From DIGJ01 sp041821315 (GTDB taxonomy: Bacteria > Bacillota > Clostridia > Lachnospirales > Lachnospiraceae), in assembly GCA_041821315.1 (NCBI GenBank), contig JBGUEO010000003.1, forward strand, positions 120,331 to 184,330: a stretch of 64,000 nucleotides of DNA, read 5' to 3'. Made by a program: the position numbers and the translations under genes. Numbering within the stretch: the first letter of the stretch is position 1; every line of letters starts with the position of its first letter. Of this stretch, positions 62,038-64,000 are shown one piece after another. Under the pieces are notes generated by a model that saw only the letters and a program-made list of their open reading frames with translations, had not been told where the DNA came from and made no database searches.

Positions 62038-62126
62038 GCTTTGAATCCATCAATGGTATGTAAATGTTTCCAGTTATATTTTCCTGACAGACTCTATATA
62101 GGTGTACCTTTATAGACGGAAAAATC

Positions 62127-62720
62127 ATGGGATATGCCCGCGTCAGTTCAGCCAGTCAGAATCTGGATCGGCAGATCGAGCAGCTAAAAGACTATGTTCC
62201 CGTGGAGAACATAGTCATGGATAAAGAAAGTGGAAAAGATTTAAATAGACATGGATATCAGGCATTAAAGGGAGTACTTGGACTTCGAGAAGGTGATACT
62301 CTTGTGGTGGTCAGCCTAGACCGATTGAGCAGAAAAAAAGAAGATATCAAAAAAGAACTGGAATGGTTCAAGCAAAACAATATCCGACTAATGGTACTTG
62401 ATCTGCCAACGACTTTGATTCGGGTTCCAGAAGGACAGGAATGGATTCTTGATATGATCAATAATATCTTGATTGAAGTCCTCGCAAGCATTGCAGAACA
62501 GGAGAGGGAAACGATAAGAAAACGGCAAAGGGAAGGAATTGAGGCTGCAAAACTAAAAGGAAAGCATCTGGGAAGACCGAAGCTTGAATATCCAAAGGAC
62601 TGGGATAAATATTATAGTATGTGGAAAAATGGAGAGATTACGGTGAAAAAAGCAATTGAAGAGTTGGCTGTAAAAAGGTCGAGTTTTTATAAGATGGTGA
62701 AGGAGATGGAAAGAAATTAA
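62127..62720 (+). CDS. Serine recombinase (resolvase/invertase family)
   Basis: A 197-residue small serine recombinase. MGYARVSSASQNLDRQ holds the nucleophile serine and Arg of the catalytic domain, LSRKKED and a later EQERETIRKRQREGI match the long E helix, and GKHLGRPK leads into a C-terminal helix-turn-helix (VKKAIEELAVKRSSFYK). It is full length and may be active. Relatives often begin MIYGYARVS, so a few N-terminal residues may be missing, and the ribosome binding site is weak (GACGGA). No inverted segment was found beside it. Confidence 0.85.
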   Translation: MGYARVSSASQNLDRQIEQLKDYVPVENIVMDKESGKDLNRHGYQALKGVLGLREGDTLVVVSLDRLSRKKEDIKKELEWFKQNNIRLMVLDLPTTLIRVPEGQEWILDMINNILIEVLASIAEQERETIRKRQREGIEAAKLKGKHLGRPKLEYPKDWDKYYSMWKNGEITVKKAIEELAVKRSSFYKMVKEMERN

Positions 62721-63121
62721 AAGCCAGATAATCGTTCTAGATTATATTTTTGAATATCATTCTTTTAATAAACCACCTATTATGCATGTGTGACCACAGT
62801 AGCTTTAGATTTAAGAAAAAAACTCCAGCGATATAATGAGTGTTGGTTCGTAGCCACACAAATTAATCAAAGGAGGTAGTCTATCATATTCAAAGTGAAA
62901 TTTAATCGAATATTAAGATAATCTTTCTGCAAAACAAGTCAAAATAATCCTTTTACAAAAACAAGTATAAATGGATAATTAGATTAATGATTTTTGATCT
63001 TGAAGTGGGATTGTATACTGCATTTATGCGGATCAGAAGAGTTTATAGCTCTGCTTTTCGCTTAGAGATAAATCTGCTTGGAGCGACAAATAGTTGCGGT
63101 TAAAAAACGAGGTGTCTAGGG

Positions 63122-63274
63122 GAAGCCTCCTTCAAGAGTAAAATTACTATTTATGTCACGGAAGGTCAGTTGAATGACATTTCTCGTCAAGATGAGGCAG
63201 ATGAAAAGCTGATTACTACGGGTTCTGCTAATAAGGGAGCAGACCTCGGTATGCTTAATAGAATAAAAGATTGA
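63122..63274 (+). pseudogene. 50-codon coding relic
   Basis: An open stretch with coding-like content (KITIYVTEGQLNDISRQ, then TGSANKGADLGMLNRI) ends at TGA 63272-63274. It has no start signal. No family is recognised. Confidence 0.35.
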
Positions 63275-63319
63275 AAGCCACAATCCGTTGCTAGTAATAG
63301 TACTGTGGATTGTAGCTTT
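63274..63319 (+). terminator. Terminator-like hairpin
   Basis: AAAGCCACAATCC (63274-63286) pairs with GGATTGTAGCTTT (63307-63319) with one mismatch, followed by a T-rich run. It starts at the stop codon of the relic at 63122. Confidence 0.6.
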
Positions 63320-63517
63320 ATTATTTTATCTATATTTTTTTATAAGAGGTGCTTGTTGACCTTCTGACCCACAGTGGAGCAATATCTATCAAGGATAAGT
63401 TTTATGTCTTTATGCGGAAGGCTCCAAAACTTCTGAGGTGAGAGAGCTGTCATTGGCTTTTAGGCCTACATCAAGTTCATAGGCATGAGCATACGCAATT
63501 TTACTCACAAGTACCTC

Positions 63518-64000
63518 CTATGAAAAATCAAGGTATGTATCCATATCAATAACTACTTCATTTTTAATATTCACCTTTAGTAGCGTTCCATGGAATAGAT
63601 TTCCGTGTGCTTTGTTTAGCTCTCTTATTCTTTTTTCAATACCATCTTTTTTTAATGGTATTTCAGGTTTTGTATCATCAACATCTTTAATTTCGTAAAT
63701 GCCAAAAGTATTATCCGTAAAAGCTACGATAAAGTCTGGATATGTAGGCTCTTGCTGCGAATGTACATCATATGCAACACAAAGTGCATTGCGTCCACTA
63801 TCCATATTTTTAAACCAGAACAAAACATTGTTATTAGCATCAAGTTTAGAAATAAAAATCTTCTCTGGTTTAGAATAGCTCTTTGATGATCAATGTCATT
63901 TAGATAAGCTTTTTTCAGATGAAAACGGTATATCGCATTCTACATATCTTTGATAATAAGGTTTAGTTAAGAAAATTTAAAATTTTAAATGCAAAAAAGG
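63518..64000 (-). pseudogene. C-terminal end of a type III restriction-like helicase subunit, damaged and cut by the window edge
   Basis: On the minus strand the last ~120 residues are readable: KPEKIFISKLDANNNVLFW, KNMDSGRNAL, then TYPDFIVAF and IYEIKD. A PDFIV followed by I-x-E-x-K is the pattern at the end of type III restriction/helicase subunits, a nuclease-like fold. Upstream, near 63880-63900, the frame is broken by stops, while another frame (YQRYVECDIPFSSE) looks coding, so there is probably a frameshift. The gene continues beyond the right edge. Confidence 0.55.

Larger units (their letters stand above)
62721..63517. other. Non-coding stretch with gene relics
   Basis: An AAGGAGG site at about 62871 leads only into a short frame that soon stops. 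From 62890 to 63110 nothing was recognised. A coding relic at 63122 and a hairpin at 63274 are listed separately; 63330-63517 shows nothing supportable. Confidence 0.5.

Overview
The window reads as a chromosomal piece of a low-GC Gram-positive anaerobe, most likely a member of the Clostridia close to the Lachnospiraceae. The support is AT-rich DNA with strong GGAGG ribosome binding sites, a T-box leader before thrS, an infC-rpmI-rplT operon with a terminator-bearing leader and an AUU start, a BMP-type nucleoside ABC transporter, and a large strictly anaerobic style molybdenum-hydroxylase purine cluster. The species cannot be named from sequence alone. One 100-N assembly gap lies at 22990-23089.

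Layout. (1) 1-8246: a surface-polysaccharide cluster that makes dTDP-6-deoxy and probably dTDP-2,6-dideoxy sugars (rfbA, rfbB, a 2,3-dehydratase, a 3-ketoreductase, an epimerase, a 4-ketoreductase), with UDP-galactopyranose mutase, a GtrA flippase-like protein and a GtrB-like glycosyltransferase. (2) 8308-16757: an MNT/HEPN pair, a MalY/PatB aminotransferase, a CapD/WbpM-type nucleotide-sugar dehydratase, two small membrane or zinc-ribbon proteins, a DEAD-box helicase, a SIR2-like protein and an unreported 58-residue zinc ribbon. (3) 16826-20357: a two-component system, a secreted Ig-like protein and a cold-shock protein; paired TGACA repeats 11 bp apart sit before both the regulator and the Ig-like gene. 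(4) 20655-22396: a decayed secreted-protein locus with an IS1595-type remnant, a small membrane protein and a HAD phosphatase. (5) 22431-25498: thrS with a T-box, an amplified hairpin repeat array that contains the assembly gap, and a small membrane protein. (6) 25529-47170: a 21-kb operon for purine or nucleoside uptake and catabolism, headed by a leader that ends in an intrinsic terminator. It encodes a nucleoside ABC transporter, two aminohydrolases, three molybdenum hydroxylase large subunits with two Fe-S and one FAD subunit, a PreA-like dehydrogenase, YgeY, an Fe-S flavoprotein, a dihydropyrimidinase and a dipeptidase. (7) 47189-48925: infC-rpmI-rplT, a possible structured RNA, and tRNA-Asn and tRNA-Leu.

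(8) 48950-64000 is an accessory island directly downstream of the tRNA genes. It holds broken genes, IS66 remnants, a frameshifted RadC-like gene, a serine recombinase and the end of a type III restriction-like helicase. Its intact core is a secreted competition system: a subtilisin-like protease with FN3 and kelch domains, a helical exported protein, a 1673-residue YD/RHS-repeat protein with a variable C-terminal toxin-like tail, and a probable immunity protein. Its promoter carries a pair of LytTR/AgrA-type boxes at exactly 21-bp spacing, which suggests quorum-type control.

The two most promising places for new biology are the attenuated leader with its multi-hydroxylase purine operon, and the LytTR-linked protease/RHS toxin operon.
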